Assembly (NCBI GenBank): GCA_965216395.1
Contig: OZ244156.1
Location: 1,302,001-1,366,000 of the forward strand
Origin: CAZBXD01 sp965216395
Lineage (GTDB): Bacteria > Pseudomonadota > Alphaproteobacteria > Micavibrionales > SZUA-601
Length of the DNA stretch: 64,000 nucleotides
Direction of reading: 5' to 3'
Below are positions 52,756-62,373 of the stretch, piece by piece. Numbering within the stretch: the first letter of the stretch is position 1; each line of letters starts with the position of its first letter. The notes under the pieces were generated by a model, which was given only the letters and a program-made list of their open reading frames with translations, was not told where the DNA came from and made no database searches. A program made the position numbers and the translations under genes.

Positions 52756-55131
52756 TTATGTTTTTGGGATCAAAGACTGTAATAATTGCGCTGTATAATC
52801 TTGAATCTTTGTGACTTCACTTTTCTTATAAAATGATGTTTCAGTCAGTTTCTTAATCACGGTTTCTTTCTTTTGCATGATATATTCAAGACATTCTTTC
52901 TGTGTCATCTCTTGTCCAGGTCCCATAGCATGCGGAAAAATAAGAAGAGCGACAGAGTTTTCACCATATTTTTTCATATCTTCTATGATATTATACAAAA
53001 TACGACGCGCTAATATATCAAAAGAAATAAGCAGTTTTTTCGGTATCTTTTTTTCAATTGACGCATAAATATAATCAAAAATATTACCCAATTCATATAA
53101 CGCATATGCTTGTGTTTTTTTATGTTCGCTTGAAGTCAATATCAGTTCATTCAACAAAATATTTTTAGATTGAGCGGGTGTATGGCGCCCTTGTGGTTTT
53201 AATAGTTTTAACAGTCGAAAAATGGCCTGAATTTCAAGAATATAAGGCGTTAAAGATTCAGGCAGATTTTCTAATTTTGAAGCCAAACTCATCGTCATAA
53301 AGGCTTCACGATCGCCTTTTGAATGTGATGGTCTTTTTTGGGTACTGACAACCGAAAGCGGTGGCAAATCAGCGGCAATAAGGCGAATATCCATTTGATC
53401 ATATGTTTTAATTTTTTCTATATCCTCGTCTTTTACGCCTGCATCCTGTAAGGCACGAATAGCTTTTTTAAACCCTAAGACAGCCTGCATATCTGTACCA
53501 AAAACAATTTCACAGATTTGACCAATCGGACGCGTAAAAATATCGGGAACATCATCTGGGTTGATGTGACGCTTCAAAGCCTTTGTGAAAGGCAAATAAT
53601 GTCGGCTTTCATTAACATCATCAGCTCCTAGATTCTTAATATTTGGTGGCTGATTGAGCAAGAAACCAACAACATTATGTCCTTGTGTATACCCTAAAAA
53701 TGCAAAACCATGATTTTTAGTACGGTTGGTAATTTTATCAAGGCGTTCAATAATCTCTGGTAATGAGCGATAAGGCTTAACCTTATGCGTGGCCATCACA
53801 ATACCCGTTCCTTTCATACTCATGCGCGGATGCGGAATATCACAGAGTTTCTTGGAACCATCCGTATCAAAAGATAAATCATATTTTTCAGCATAATCAG
53901 CAATTTTGATCTGTAAAATTTGTTGATATATTTCTTGTTGAATTTCAATAGCCGTATCCAATATGGCACGTTCATTCATCACAGAACACACAATATCAAT
54001 AATCCCCCCGCCACAGTCAAATATTCTTGCCTGAGCGAGACGGCTTTCCATGATGTCATAGAGAATTTTAATAATATGGTTTTTGACACTATCGGCGCCT
54101 TCATTACCAAAAACATTATTAAGACCCGCTAAGTTAAAAATATCCGCGCGCATCATCATTTTTGTGCCATCATGGTGTTCACGTAAATATTCAATACGAT
54201 CATCGCGCGGCCATGAAATCGCATGGCCATTTAAGGTTTGTTTTAAGGCTTCAATACTTGGCGGGGCACGCTTGATCGCATCATTATCTAATTTTATCTT
54301 GTAAGTTTCATAAGCTTTAATTGCTTTTTTGATACGTGTTTCTGAACTTCTATTATGCAGGCGCTCTGGTTCAATACCGTAGTCTTTTTCAGATTTACGG
54401 TCCTCATCTTTCTTTTTGATTTTGGTAATAGATGAATCAAGAAATTGTTTAATCTCACGCTCATTCTTTTGCTTTTTAAGGTCAAAAATCGCCGTGACTA
54501 AACCCATACCATATTGATGTGGGTATTTTTTGTGTTTTAATCTCTCAAGCCCTAAATCTTCAACAAATTTTTGCGTTAAAATCTCTGCTTTACGCAAGGC
54601 TTCTTTGATGGCTTTTTGATTTGTTTTAAGGGCAATATAAGAAACTTCATCACCCATAGACCGATGCGATAACAGACACCCTGTTGTAATCTCTTTAATG
54701 TGTTGTTGATAAATGCCACAAATAATCGCCATCACATCATTGGTTGGAGCACGATCGATCGCATCATTGACCGAAGATAAATTCATAAAATCCCCATGGA
54801 TTAGAAAGAATTGTTCATTATCAACAGATAATAAGGGTTGCTGGGCGCACCATTTAGCAAAATCGAGGATGATTGTTTTCAAACTCGGGTGAATAAAATA
54901 TCCCGTATGGCGATCGCGTGCCAACAAATCAACGATCAAGCTTTTTACCTTTGTGGGATTAAATCCATCATTACTTTCAGCCAAAACATTGACCAAACTA
55001 CCAATCAAGGCATTGGGGGTTAAGTGATCTAAATCTTGATACACGGCTTTAAATAGAACATCTACATCACCCGTAAATTCACCGCGTGGAACCAGTTGGT
55101 TGAGAATATTTTTGGTCGCTGAAGAAATCAT
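52756..55131 (-). CDS. Large protein with a degenerate GGDEF-like segment
   Basis: 791 residues, cytosolic. About 328-480 resembles a diguanylate cyclase fold: MRADIFNLAGLNNVFGNEGADSV (as LDIDxFKxxNDxxGHxxGD), ILYDIMESRLAQARIFDCGGGIIDIVCS where GGDEF would be, later GTGIVMATHKVKP. The catalytic signature is replaced by GGGII, so cyclase activity is unlikely. The 300-residue N-terminal part and the C-terminal part are helical and unassigned; a Lys/Glu-rich linker lies near 225-255. Single gene. Possibly a c-di-GMP or nucleotide-binding scaffold; function unknown. Confidence 0.6.
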   Translation of the reverse strand: MISSATKNILNQLVPRGEFTGDVDVLFKAVYQDLDHLTPNALIGSLVNVLAESNDGFNPTKVKSLIVDLLARDRHTGYFIHPSLKTIILDFAKWCAQQPLLSVDNEQFFLIHGDFMNLSSVNDAIDRAPTNDVMAIICGIYQQHIKEITTGCLLSHRSMGDEVSYIALKTNQKAIKEALRKAEILTQKFVEDLGLERLKHKKYPHQYGMGLVTAIFDLKKQKNEREIKQFLDSSITKIKKKDEDRKSEKDYGIEPERLHNRSSETRIKKAIKAYETYKIKLDNDAIKRAPPSIEALKQTLNGHAISWPRDDRIEYLREHHDGTKMMMRADIFNLAGLNNVFGNEGADSVKNHIIKILYDIMESRLAQARIFDCGGGIIDIVCSVMNERAILDTAIEIQQEIYQQILQIKIADYAEKYDLSFDTDGSKKLCDIPHPRMSMKGTGIVMATHKVKPYRSLPEIIERLDKITNRTKNHGFAFLGYTQGHNVVGFLLNQPPNIKNLGADDVNESRHYLPFTKALKRHINPDDVPDIFTRPIGQICEIVFGTDMQAVLGFKKAIRALQDAGVKDEDIEKIKTYDQMDIRLIAADLPPLSVVSTQKRPSHSKGDREAFMTMSLASKLENLPESLTPYILEIQAIFRLLKLLKPQGRHTPAQSKNILLNELILTSSEHKKTQAYALYELGNIFDYIYASIEKKIPKKLLISFDILARRILYNIIEDMKKYGENSVALLIFPHAMGPGQEMTQKECLEYIMQKKETVIKKLTETSFYKKSEVTKIQDYTAQLLQSLIPKT

Positions 55132-55271
55132 AAAAGCACAAGAATAAGGTCATATTGATAAGATATTATGTCACTTTAAACAAAACCCCTTAACAGGGAG
55201 TTTAAAGATCAAGATTTATCAAATTTATTTTATAAAAAAAGGTATCTTATACTAAGTCGATCACACAAATA

Positions 55272-57080
55272 TTATTTATTATCGCCCACTTTCAACGCTT
55301 GGATAAAGGCGGTTTGCGGGATATCCACACTGCCGTATTGGCGCATTTTCTTCTTACCGGCTTTTTGCTTTTCCAGCAATTTTTTCTTGCGTGAAATATC
55401 GCCACCGTAACATTTGGCAATCACATCTTTACGATAAGCGGAAATAGTTTCACGGGCAATAATTTTGCCACCAATGGCCGCTTGGATTGCCACTTTGATA
55501 TTTTGTCGTGGGATCAATTCTTTTAAACGTTCACATAAACGGCGCCCACGAAATTCTGCTTGGGAGCGATGCACCACCATCGCCAACGCATCCACGGGTT
55601 CACCATTGACCAGAATTGACATCTTCACCAAGTCACCCGCTTCGTAGCCAATAACTTCGTAATCAAAGCTGGCATAACCTTGTGATATGGATTTCAGGCG
55701 GTCATAAAAATCAAATACGACCTCATTAAGCGGCAATTTATAAACCGCCATAGCGCGCCCACCAACATAAGTTAAATCAAGTTGTGTCCCCCGGCGTTCT
55801 TGACAAAGGGTCAAAATACTCCCCAAATAATTATCAGGCGTCATAATTGTTGCCTTAATCCATGGTTCTTCCGTGGTTTTAATATGGGTCGGATCGGGCA
55901 TGTCGGCCGGATTATAAAGTTCAACCATTTCGCCATCATTTTTATGAATGCGATAAACCACCGATGGCGCCGTGGCGACCATTTCAATCCCGTATTCGCG
56001 CTCAAGGCGCTCTTGAATAATCTCCATATGCAACAGACCTAAAAAGCCACATCGAAAACCAACACCCAGCGCGGCTGAAGTTTCCATTTCGTAATGGAAA
56101 CTGGCATCGTTAAGCGCCAATTTACCTAAACTATCGCGCAGTTTTTCTAACTCACTACTATCGAGCGGGAAAAGCGAGCAAAACACCACAGGAACAGACG
56201 GTTTAAAACCCGGCAGAGCTTGTGTCGTTTGGCGTTTGGTATGGGTGATTGTATCGCCAACCTTTGTCGATTGAATGTCTTTTAACCCTGCGGTGATGAA
56301 ACCCACCTCACCAGGACCCAACGAATCAACCTTTTCCTTTTTCGGCGTAAAAACACCGACACGTTCCACTTTGACGTTCATATTCGTTGCCATAAAACGA
56401 ATCTGGTCATCTTTCTTAATCTCACCCTCAATGACACGCACCAAAATAATAATCCCAAGATAAGCGTCATACCAACTATCGACCAACATTGCTTTCAACG
56501 GCGCGGTGGCCTCTTTTTCTTCTGGGGCGGGCAATCTTTTGATGATTGATTCTAAAAGATCGGATATCCCCAAACCCGTCTTGGCCGAAACCAAAACTGC
56601 ATCCGTGGCATCCAAACCAATCACATCCTCAATTTGTTCTTGGACGCGCGTCGGCTCACTCGCGGGCAGATCTGCCTTATTGAGGACGGGAATAATTTCA
56701 TGATTTTTATCAATCGCTTGATACACATTGGCCAGTGTTTGCGCCTCCACCCCTTGGGTTGAATCAACCACGAGAAGAGACCCCTCACACGCGGCCATAG
56801 AGCGCGATACTTCATACGCAAAATCGACATGACCGGGCGTGTCCATAATATTAAGCGTATAGGTTTCCCCATCTTGGGCGATATATTGCAAACGCACGGT
56901 TTGCGCTTTAATGGTGATCCCGCGTTCTTTTTCAATCTCCATATTATCCAAGACTTGCTCGGTCATTTCACGATCGGCCAAACCGCCACAGGTTTGGATC
57001 AAACGATCGGCCAAGGTGGATTTACCATGGTCAATATGGGCAATAATGGAAAAATTACGAATTTTTGATTGATCTGTCAT
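55272..57080 (-). CDS. lepA: Elongation factor 4 (LepA)
   Basis: 602 residues from ATG 57080 (MTDQSKIRNF); an ATG four codons upstream at 57092 is possible. G1 AHIDHGKST, G2/G3 region MDTPGHVDF, G4 NKADLP, G5 SAKTG; C-terminal LepA-specific KDVIAKCYGGDISRKKKLLEKQKAGKKKMRQYG. Ribosomal GTPase that acts on stalled or early elongating ribosomes. Transcribed away from dnaK. Confidence 0.98.
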   Translation of the reverse strand: MTDQSKIRNFSIIAHIDHGKSTLADRLIQTCGGLADREMTEQVLDNMEIEKERGITIKAQTVRLQYIAQDGETYTLNIMDTPGHVDFAYEVSRSMAACEGSLLVVDSTQGVEAQTLANVYQAIDKNHEIIPVLNKADLPASEPTRVQEQIEDVIGLDATDAVLVSAKTGLGISDLLESIIKRLPAPEEKEATAPLKAMLVDSWYDAYLGIIILVRVIEGEIKKDDQIRFMATNMNVKVERVGVFTPKKEKVDSLGPGEVGFITAGLKDIQSTKVGDTITHTKRQTTQALPGFKPSVPVVFCSLFPLDSSELEKLRDSLGKLALNDASFHYEMETSAALGVGFRCGFLGLLHMEIIQERLEREYGIEMVATAPSVVYRIHKNDGEMVELYNPADMPDPTHIKTTEEPWIKATIMTPDNYLGSILTLCQERRGTQLDLTYVGGRAMAVYKLPLNEVVFDFYDRLKSISQGYASFDYEVIGYEAGDLVKMSILVNGEPVDALAMVVHRSQAEFRGRRLCERLKELIPRQNIKVAIQAAIGGKIIARETISAYRKDVIAKCYGGDISRKKKLLEKQKAGKKKMRQYGSVDIPQTAFIQALKVGDNK

Positions 57081-57114
57081 GGCCCGCATCATACGTTTTT
57101 TTTAAAATTTGGCA

Positions 57115-57143
57115 AATAAAAAAGCGCCAAAATGTGGCGCTTT
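57115..57143 (-). terminator. Terminator upstream of lepA
   Basis: AAAGCGCCA (57121-57129) pairs with TGGCGCTTT (57135-57143), 5-base loop. T-rich sequence follows on the minus strand. It would end a transcript running toward lepA from 57.2-57.4 kb, which argues that something is transcribed there. Confidence 0.7.
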
Positions 57144-57190
57144 AAGTAAGTATTTGTTCTAAAATGAACCAAAAATCTTTTTTTTGATTA

Positions 57191-57359
57191 CTATGAATTG
57201 TTTCTCAAAGAGTTCAAGCGTTTTTTTGTTTCACTAGGACCTGATTGAAATGATTTAATAGCTTCATATATAATTCTTTCACCCCAGTTGAAATTGCTAA
57301 GATCAATTACTTTCCTTATTACTTACTTCTTCTTTAGTTTTCTTAAACATTCCAAACAT
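57191..57359 (-). pseudogene. Small frameshifted ORF between lepA and dnaK
   Basis: From ATG 57359 (AAAAGGAA upstream) one frame reads MFGMFKKTKEEVSNKESN and stops at 57303. Another frame then reads VIDLSNFNWGERIIYEAIKS and runs on to a stop at 57191. Joined by a one-base shift near 57305-57320 they would give a protein of about 55 residues followed by a terminator. Either a decayed small gene or two tiny ORFs. No family recognised. Confidence 0.35.
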
Positions 57360-57672
57360 TTTTCTATTTCCTTTTATTTTTATTCTTCATTTGAATCACT
57401 TTATATCAAAATATAACAATAAAATGCAAGAGAATTTTATTACCATATTGATTTAAACATGTTTTAAAGGAATTTAATTAACGAAAACTTGATTTTTTTA
57501 AAAGATTTTGTTATATTGTTATCGTGTTTTTGACACAAAAGCCCTTGCGGGGCATGACATATGCGCTTATAAAGGCATGGTCTTTTTAACGTCAATAAGA
57601 CACATTAAATATATAGGAAATCGTTCGTCACGCCATAATGGGTGACACATGTATTTGCCAAAGGAGTATAAA
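57360..57672. other. Intergenic leader between small ORF and dnaK
   Basis: 313 AT-rich bases with no gene. It contains the dnaK promoter candidate at 57544-57574 and a long leader. No CIRCE-type inverted repeat is seen. Confidence 0.5.
57544..57574 (+). promoter_or_regulatory. Heat-shock sigma32-like promoter of dnaK
   Basis: CTTG (57544-57547), 18-base spacer, CTTATAAAG (57566-57574). It matches the alphaproteobacterial heat-shock pattern CTTG-N17/18-CYTAT in its core. Predicted leader to dnaK about 90 bases. Confidence 0.5.
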
Positions 57673-59640
57673 ATGAGCAAAGTATTAGGTATCGATCTCG
57701 GTACAACCAATTCATGTATGGCCATCATGGATGGCAAAAACGCTAAAATCATCGAAAATGCTGAAGGAAGTCGGACAACGCCGTCCATTGTTGCCTTTAC
57801 CGATGGGGATGAACGTCTGGTCGGGCAACCCGCCAAACGTCAAGCGGTTACGAATCCAGAAAAAACCATTTATGCGGCTAAACGTCTGATCGGTCGCCGG
57901 TTTGACGATAAAGAAGTTAAGAAAATTGCCAAACACGCACCATTTAAAATTGTTAAGGGCGATAATGGCGATGCGTGGATTGAGGTGGATGGCGAAAAAT
58001 ACGCCCCCAGTCAAATTTCCAGTATGGTTTTGCAAAAATTAAAAGAAACAGCAGAAGAATATTTAGGCGAAAAAGTCACCGAAGCGGTGATCACCGTTCC
58101 CGCCTATTTTAACGACAGCCAACGTCAAGCGACCAAAGATGCGGGTAAAATCGCTGGTTTGGACGTCTTACGCATTATCAATGAACCCACAGCTGCCGCC
58201 CTTGCCTATGGTTTGGATAAAAAAGATGCCGGCACGATTTTGGTTTATGACTTGGGTGGTGGTACTTATGATGTCACAATCTTAGAAATTGGTGACGGTG
58301 TTTTTGAAGTTAAATCAACCAATGGAGACACTTTCTTGGGTGGTGAAGATTTCGACCAAGAAATCATTGATTATTTGGCCGATGAATTCAAAAAAGAAAA
58401 TTCAATCGACTTACGTGAAGATAAATTGGCGTTACAACGTTTGAAAGAAGCTGCGGAAAAGGCGAAAATTGAACTCTCATCGACGCAACAAACGGATGTC
58501 AATTTACCCTTTATTACCGCCGATGCTTCAGGGCCCAAACATCTTAATGTCAAATTGACCCGTGCAAAATTAGAATCTTTAGTTTCTGATTTGGTGAAAC
58601 GGACAATTGAACCTTGTAAAAAAGCCTTGAAAGACGCAGGTCTTAAAGCCAGTGATATCGATGAAATTGTTATGGTTGGTGGCATGACTCGTATGCCAAA
58701 AATCGTTGAAACGGTGAAAGAGTTTTTCGGCAAAGAACCGAATAAAGGCGTGAACCCTGACGAAGTGGTCGCCAGTGGTGCGGCCATTCAAGGCGGTGTT
58801 TTAAAAGGGGATGTAACGGATGTTCTGCTCCTTGATGTGACGCCACTTTCATTAGGTATTGAAACTTTAGGCGGTGTATTTACCCGTCTGATTGACCGTA
58901 ATACAACAATCCCCACCAAGAAATCACAGGTCTTTTCAACGGCTGAAGATAATCAATCCGCTGTGACGATCCGTGTGTTTCAAGGGGAGCGTGAAATGGC
59001 CAATGACAATAAACCATTGGGGCAATTTGATTTGGTCGGCATTACCCCTGCCCCGCGTGGCATGCCACAGATCGAAGTGACATTTGACATTGATGCCAAC
59101 GGTATTGTCAAAGTTTCTGCTAAGGATAAGGCAACGGGTAAAGAACAACAGATCAGTATTAAAGCCTCTGGTGGTCTTTCCGATGACGATATTGAAAAAA
59201 TGGTCAAAGATGCCGAAGCCAATGCGGATGAAGATAAAAAACGTCGTGAAGGTGTCGAAATCAGAAATCAGGGCGAAGGGATGATCCATGCGACAGAGAA
59301 ATCGATCTCTGAAAATGGAGATAAAATCTCTGATGATGATAAAAAAACCGCCGAAGACGCGATTGCTGATTTGAAAAAATTGCTTGAGGATGAAAATGCT
59401 TCAACCGAAGATATCAAGGCAAAAACAGAAGCTTTAAGCCAAGCAGCCATGAAAATTGGGGAGCAAGTTTATCGCGCAACCCAAGAAGCCGAAGCGGCTC
59501 AGGCTGATTCAGGTGAAAATGCGACAGCATCGAATGATAGCGGTGATGACAATGTTGTCGATGCGGAAGTTGTTGATGCCGAATTTGAAGATGTTTCTGA
59601 TTCAAATGACAGCGATGACAAAGAAGCAAAGTCCGCTTAA
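57673..59640 (+). CDS. dnaK: Hsp70 chaperone DnaK
   Basis: 655 residues from ATG 57673 with AAGGAG upstream. ATPase domain (about 1-385) with IGIDLGTTNSC-like VLGIDLGTTNSC, DLGGGTYDVTIL, and VGGMTRMPKI; linker DVLLLDVTPLSLGIE; substrate domain; helical lid and acidic Asp/Ser-rich tail ending DSNDSDDKEAKSA, used by co-chaperones. Folds nascent and stressed proteins with DnaJ, which is encoded 0.7 kb downstream. A strong terminator follows. Confidence 0.99.
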   Translation: MSKVLGIDLGTTNSCMAIMDGKNAKIIENAEGSRTTPSIVAFTDGDERLVGQPAKRQAVTNPEKTIYAAKRLIGRRFDDKEVKKIAKHAPFKIVKGDNGDAWIEVDGEKYAPSQISSMVLQKLKETAEEYLGEKVTEAVITVPAYFNDSQRQATKDAGKIAGLDVLRIINEPTAAALAYGLDKKDAGTILVYDLGGGTYDVTILEIGDGVFEVKSTNGDTFLGGEDFDQEIIDYLADEFKKENSIDLREDKLALQRLKEAAEKAKIELSSTQQTDVNLPFITADASGPKHLNVKLTRAKLESLVSDLVKRTIEPCKKALKDAGLKASDIDEIVMVGGMTRMPKIVETVKEFFGKEPNKGVNPDEVVASGAAIQGGVLKGDVTDVLLLDVTPLSLGIETLGGVFTRLIDRNTTIPTKKSQVFSTAEDNQSAVTIRVFQGEREMANDNKPLGQFDLVGITPAPRGMPQIEVTFDIDANGIVKVSAKDKATGKEQQISIKASGGLSDDDIEKMVKDAEANADEDKKRREGVEIRNQGEGMIHATEKSISENGDKISDDDKKTAEDAIADLKKLLEDENASTEDIKAKTEALSQAAMKIGEQVYRATQEAEAAQADSGENATASNDSGDDNVVDAEVVDAEFEDVSDSNDSDDKEAKSA

Positions 59641-59653
59641 ATCTAAAATACCA

Positions 59654-59686
59654 AAGTAACGGGGTTTTATTCCCCGTTACTTTTTT
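59654..59686 (+). terminator. Terminator of dnaK
   Basis: AAGTAACGGGG (59654-59664) pairs with CCCCGTTACTT (59672-59682), then a T run. It lies 14 bp after the dnaK stop and separates dnaK from the downstream reductase and dnaJ. Confidence 0.9.
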
Positions 59687-59722
59687 CATTATATTCAAAT
59701 TATAAAAAACAAGGACATTCTC

Positions 59723-60346
59723 ATGAAAATTGCACTTATCTCAGGTTCACACAGAGAGAATAGCCAATCAGGACGCATTGCTAAACTTTTGGCAGGAAAA
59801 ATTCAAGAATCGGGTCATGAAACAGATATTCTTGACCTAGGCACAGACCCGCTACCTTTTTGGGATGAAGGTATGTGGCAGAACCCTTTGCCGCAACCAT
59901 GGGCTGATGAGTGGCAGAGCGTATCTGATCGTTTACAAAAATGTGATGGGATTATAACCATTACGCCTGAATGGGCCGGCATGGTTCCCGCTGCTTTGAA
60001 AAATTTCTTTTTATTATGTGGCAATCAAGAATTAACACATAAAGCGGGTCTGATTGTGAGTGTTTCTTCGGGGATAAACGGAGCCTATCCCGTGGCTGAA
60101 CTGCGCAGTAGTAGTTATAAGAATTCTAAGATTTGTTATATCCCCGATCACTTGATCATTCGTAATGTCACGAAAATGTTTTTAGATGACAAAAAAGATA
60201 TGAGCGAAGAAGAAAAAGAGCGCGAAAATATGTTACTGGAACGTATTGATTACACATTGCCCATTTTTTATGCTTATACAAAAGCATTATCTGAAATTCG
60301 TGCCAGTGGTGTCACACAAACAGAGAAATTTGCTTTCGGGATGTAA
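59723..60346 (+). CDS. NADPH-dependent FMN reductase-type flavoprotein
   Basis: 207 residues, flavodoxin-like. FMN phosphate loop ISGSHRENSQSGRIAKLL and the second flavin loop TPEWAGMVPAALKNFFLL (cf. TPEYNxSxPGxLKNAID). Reduces flavins or quinones with NAD(P)H in the cytosol. AAGGA lies 9 bases upstream. It lies between dnaK and dnaJ, 6 bp before the latter, so reductase and dnaJ are cotranscribed; this may link redox and protein folding stress. Confidence 0.9.
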   Translation: MKIALISGSHRENSQSGRIAKLLAGKIQESGHETDILDLGTDPLPFWDEGMWQNPLPQPWADEWQSVSDRLQKCDGIITITPEWAGMVPAALKNFFLLCGNQELTHKAGLIVSVSSGINGAYPVAELRSSSYKNSKICYIPDHLIIRNVTKMFLDDKKDMSEEEKERENMLLERIDYTLPIFYAYTKALSEIRASGVTQTEKFAFGM

Positions 60347-60352
60347 ATCAAA

Positions 60353-61504
60353 ATGTCAAAAACGGATTACTACGAAATTCTTGGCGTTCAAAAAGGAGCC
60401 GATTCATCTGAGATGAAAAAAGCCTATCGCAAAAAAGCGATGCAATATCATCCTGACCGCAATCCTGGTGACGCCGAAGCTGAAAAGAAATTTAAAGAAC
60501 TCAACGAAGCCTATGATGTTTTAAAAGACGATCAAAAGCGCGCCGCTTATGATCAATTTGGCCACGCAGCTTTTGAAGGCGGTATGGGTGGTCGTGGTGC
60601 TGGTGCCGGGTTTGGCGGTTTTGATGCTGGTGGTTTTACCGATATTTTCGAAGAAATGTTCGGTGATTTCATGGGCGGTGGTCGCAGAGGCGGTGGCTCC
60701 CGCTCTGGTGCGACGCGTGGCAATGATATTCGTGCCAATTTAGAAATTACATTAGAACAAGCTTTTAAAGGCACTAAGGCGAAAATCCGTGTACCGACAA
60801 TGGATGCTTGTGAAAGATGCGATGGATCGGGTGCCGAACCAGGCACACAGCCTGAAACGTGTGATAATTGTGGTGGTCATGGCAAAGTCCGTGTTCAACA
60901 AGGTTTCTTCACGATTGAGCGCACCTGCCCTAATTGTGGCGGTGCAGGACGGTCTATCAAAAACCCGTGTAAAAACTGTTCTGGTGGTGGACGTATTCGT
61001 AAAGATAAGAAATTAGAAGTACAAGTTCCCGCTGGCGTTGAAGACGGCACACGTATTCGTCTTGCTGGCGAAGGAGAAGCGGGCGCCCGCGGTGGACCTG
61101 CGGGTGATTTATACGTTTTTGTTTCTGTTAAACCCCATCGTTTCTTTAAACGTGATGGCGCCAATCTTTATTGTCGTGTTCCCGTTTCCATGGTTGATGC
61201 GGCCCTTGGTGACCATGTCGAAGTGCCGATTATTGATGGGAAGAAAAACAAAGTCTCTATCCCGTCAGGCACACAAAGCGGTACGCAATTACGCTTACGC
61301 GGTAAGGGTATGTCCATCCTACGTTCTTCTTCACGTGGTGATATGTATATTGAAATTGCCGTTGAAACACCTGTCAATTTATCAAAAAAGCAAAAAGAAC
61401 TGTTAGAAGAGTTTTCTGGACAGGGAAAAACCCGCAATAACTCACCAGAATCACAAGGATTTTTTTCTAAAGTAAAAGATCTTTGGGATGATTTAAAAGA
61501 TTAA
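60353..61504 (+). CDS. dnaJ: Co-chaperone DnaJ
   Basis: 383 residues. J domain with YYEILGVQKGA and the HPD motif (QYHPDRNPGD), Gly/Phe-rich region (about 75-125), zinc domain with four CxxCxGxG-type repeats (CERCDGSG, CDNCGGHG, CPNCGGAG, CKNCSGGG), and C-terminal client-binding domains. Stimulates DnaK ATPase. Its 3-prime end overlaps the convergent exporter gene by 4 bases. Confidence 0.98.
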   Translation: MSKTDYYEILGVQKGADSSEMKKAYRKKAMQYHPDRNPGDAEAEKKFKELNEAYDVLKDDQKRAAYDQFGHAAFEGGMGGRGAGAGFGGFDAGGFTDIFEEMFGDFMGGGRRGGGSRSGATRGNDIRANLEITLEQAFKGTKAKIRVPTMDACERCDGSGAEPGTQPETCDNCGGHGKVRVQQGFFTIERTCPNCGGAGRSIKNPCKNCSGGGRIRKDKKLEVQVPAGVEDGTRIRLAGEGEAGARGGPAGDLYVFVSVKPHRFFKRDGANLYCRVPVSMVDAALGDHVEVPIIDGKKNKVSIPSGTQSGTQLRLRGKGMSILRSSSRGDMYIEIAVETPVNLSKKQKELLEEFSGQGKTRNNSPESQGFFSKVKDLWDDLKD

Positions 61505-62373
61505 ATTGTTAAAATTGCCAATAAGATAATACCACATACCACACCAAGGCTGGCGCGGATATTTGTTTGATCTGGATATTGTGTTAAATGATTGAAAATC
61601 GTGACCCATATTGGCGATAGTAGCATAATCGCTGTCACGTAAGCCGGATTGGGTGTATTCATAAAAGCAAAGTTTTTTAAAATAATGATCATAATCCAGA
61701 TTAAAGAGATAATAAAACCTGCTTTTAAATAGACGGGATTTATTTTTTGCCTTTTAGAATCAGACTTTGTTTTGCGAATAACCTCTCTTAAAGAAAAAAT
61801 AACCAGAACAAAAAATGTTTGTAAAAACATATAGGCAAACACACCTTCTTTACTGGATACTAAATCCATGGCGTTCTTATTCAAAATATCTACAAAAGCG
61901 AAAAAAGTGACCACAAAAATCATCGCTTTCATAACTGTGTAATCAATCCGGTCACGTCTTAATTTTGAAGAGAAAAATACACAAATACTTATGGCGGCTA
62001 AAACGCCTAAACCCTTAAGCGGTTGATCAAAATACTGGTTGAGTGAACTGGGTTTAATCAAGCACCAAAGAAAAAATAACATAAGTGTCTTTAAAGAATT
62101 AAGTCGGCTAACAGGACCGCCACCAAATTTCAGTATCAACTGATGGGTTTTTATTTCAGGATAATAAACAAGCGGCGCGGTACATATGACTAAGAGATAA
62201 AATAATGGATGATGAGGCCATTGTATCACAAATACAAATGGCAACATTAAAAGAAGCATCAGAAACCGATAAGAAAAAACTAAATAATAACCATCAAGTT
62301 TCCAACGTTGATTGAATATTTGAAAATAAGCCAAGAAGAAACTGGATAAAAACGCTAATAAAGCCCAAATCAT
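61501..62373 (-). CDS. DMT-superfamily (EamA-like) transporter
   Basis: 290 residues, about ten transmembrane helices. Start MIWALLAFLSSFFLAYFQIFNQRWKLDG and end NPAYVTAIMLLSPIWVTIFNHL match the drug/metabolite transporter layout, but the two EamA halves are diverged. Adjoins ogt, whose stop lies immediately upstream (62374). Substrate unknown. Confidence 0.75.
   Translation of the reverse strand: MIWALLAFLSSFFLAYFQIFNQRWKLDGYYLVFSYRFLMLLLMLPFVFVIQWPHHPLFYLLVICTAPLVYYPEIKTHQLILKFGGGPVSRLNSLKTLMLFFLWCLIKPSSLNQYFDQPLKGLGVLAAISICVFFSSKLRRDRIDYTVMKAMIFVVTFFAFVDILNKNAMDLVSSKEGVFAYMFLQTFFVLVIFSLREVIRKTKSDSKRQKINPVYLKAGFIISLIWIMIIILKNFAFMNTPNPAYVTAIMLLSPIWVTIFNHLTQYPDQTNIRASLGVVCGIILLAILTI

Noticed and set aside
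58371..59698. Long open frames antisense to dnaK
   Set aside because: Caused by the codon bias of dnaK; no independent coding signal.
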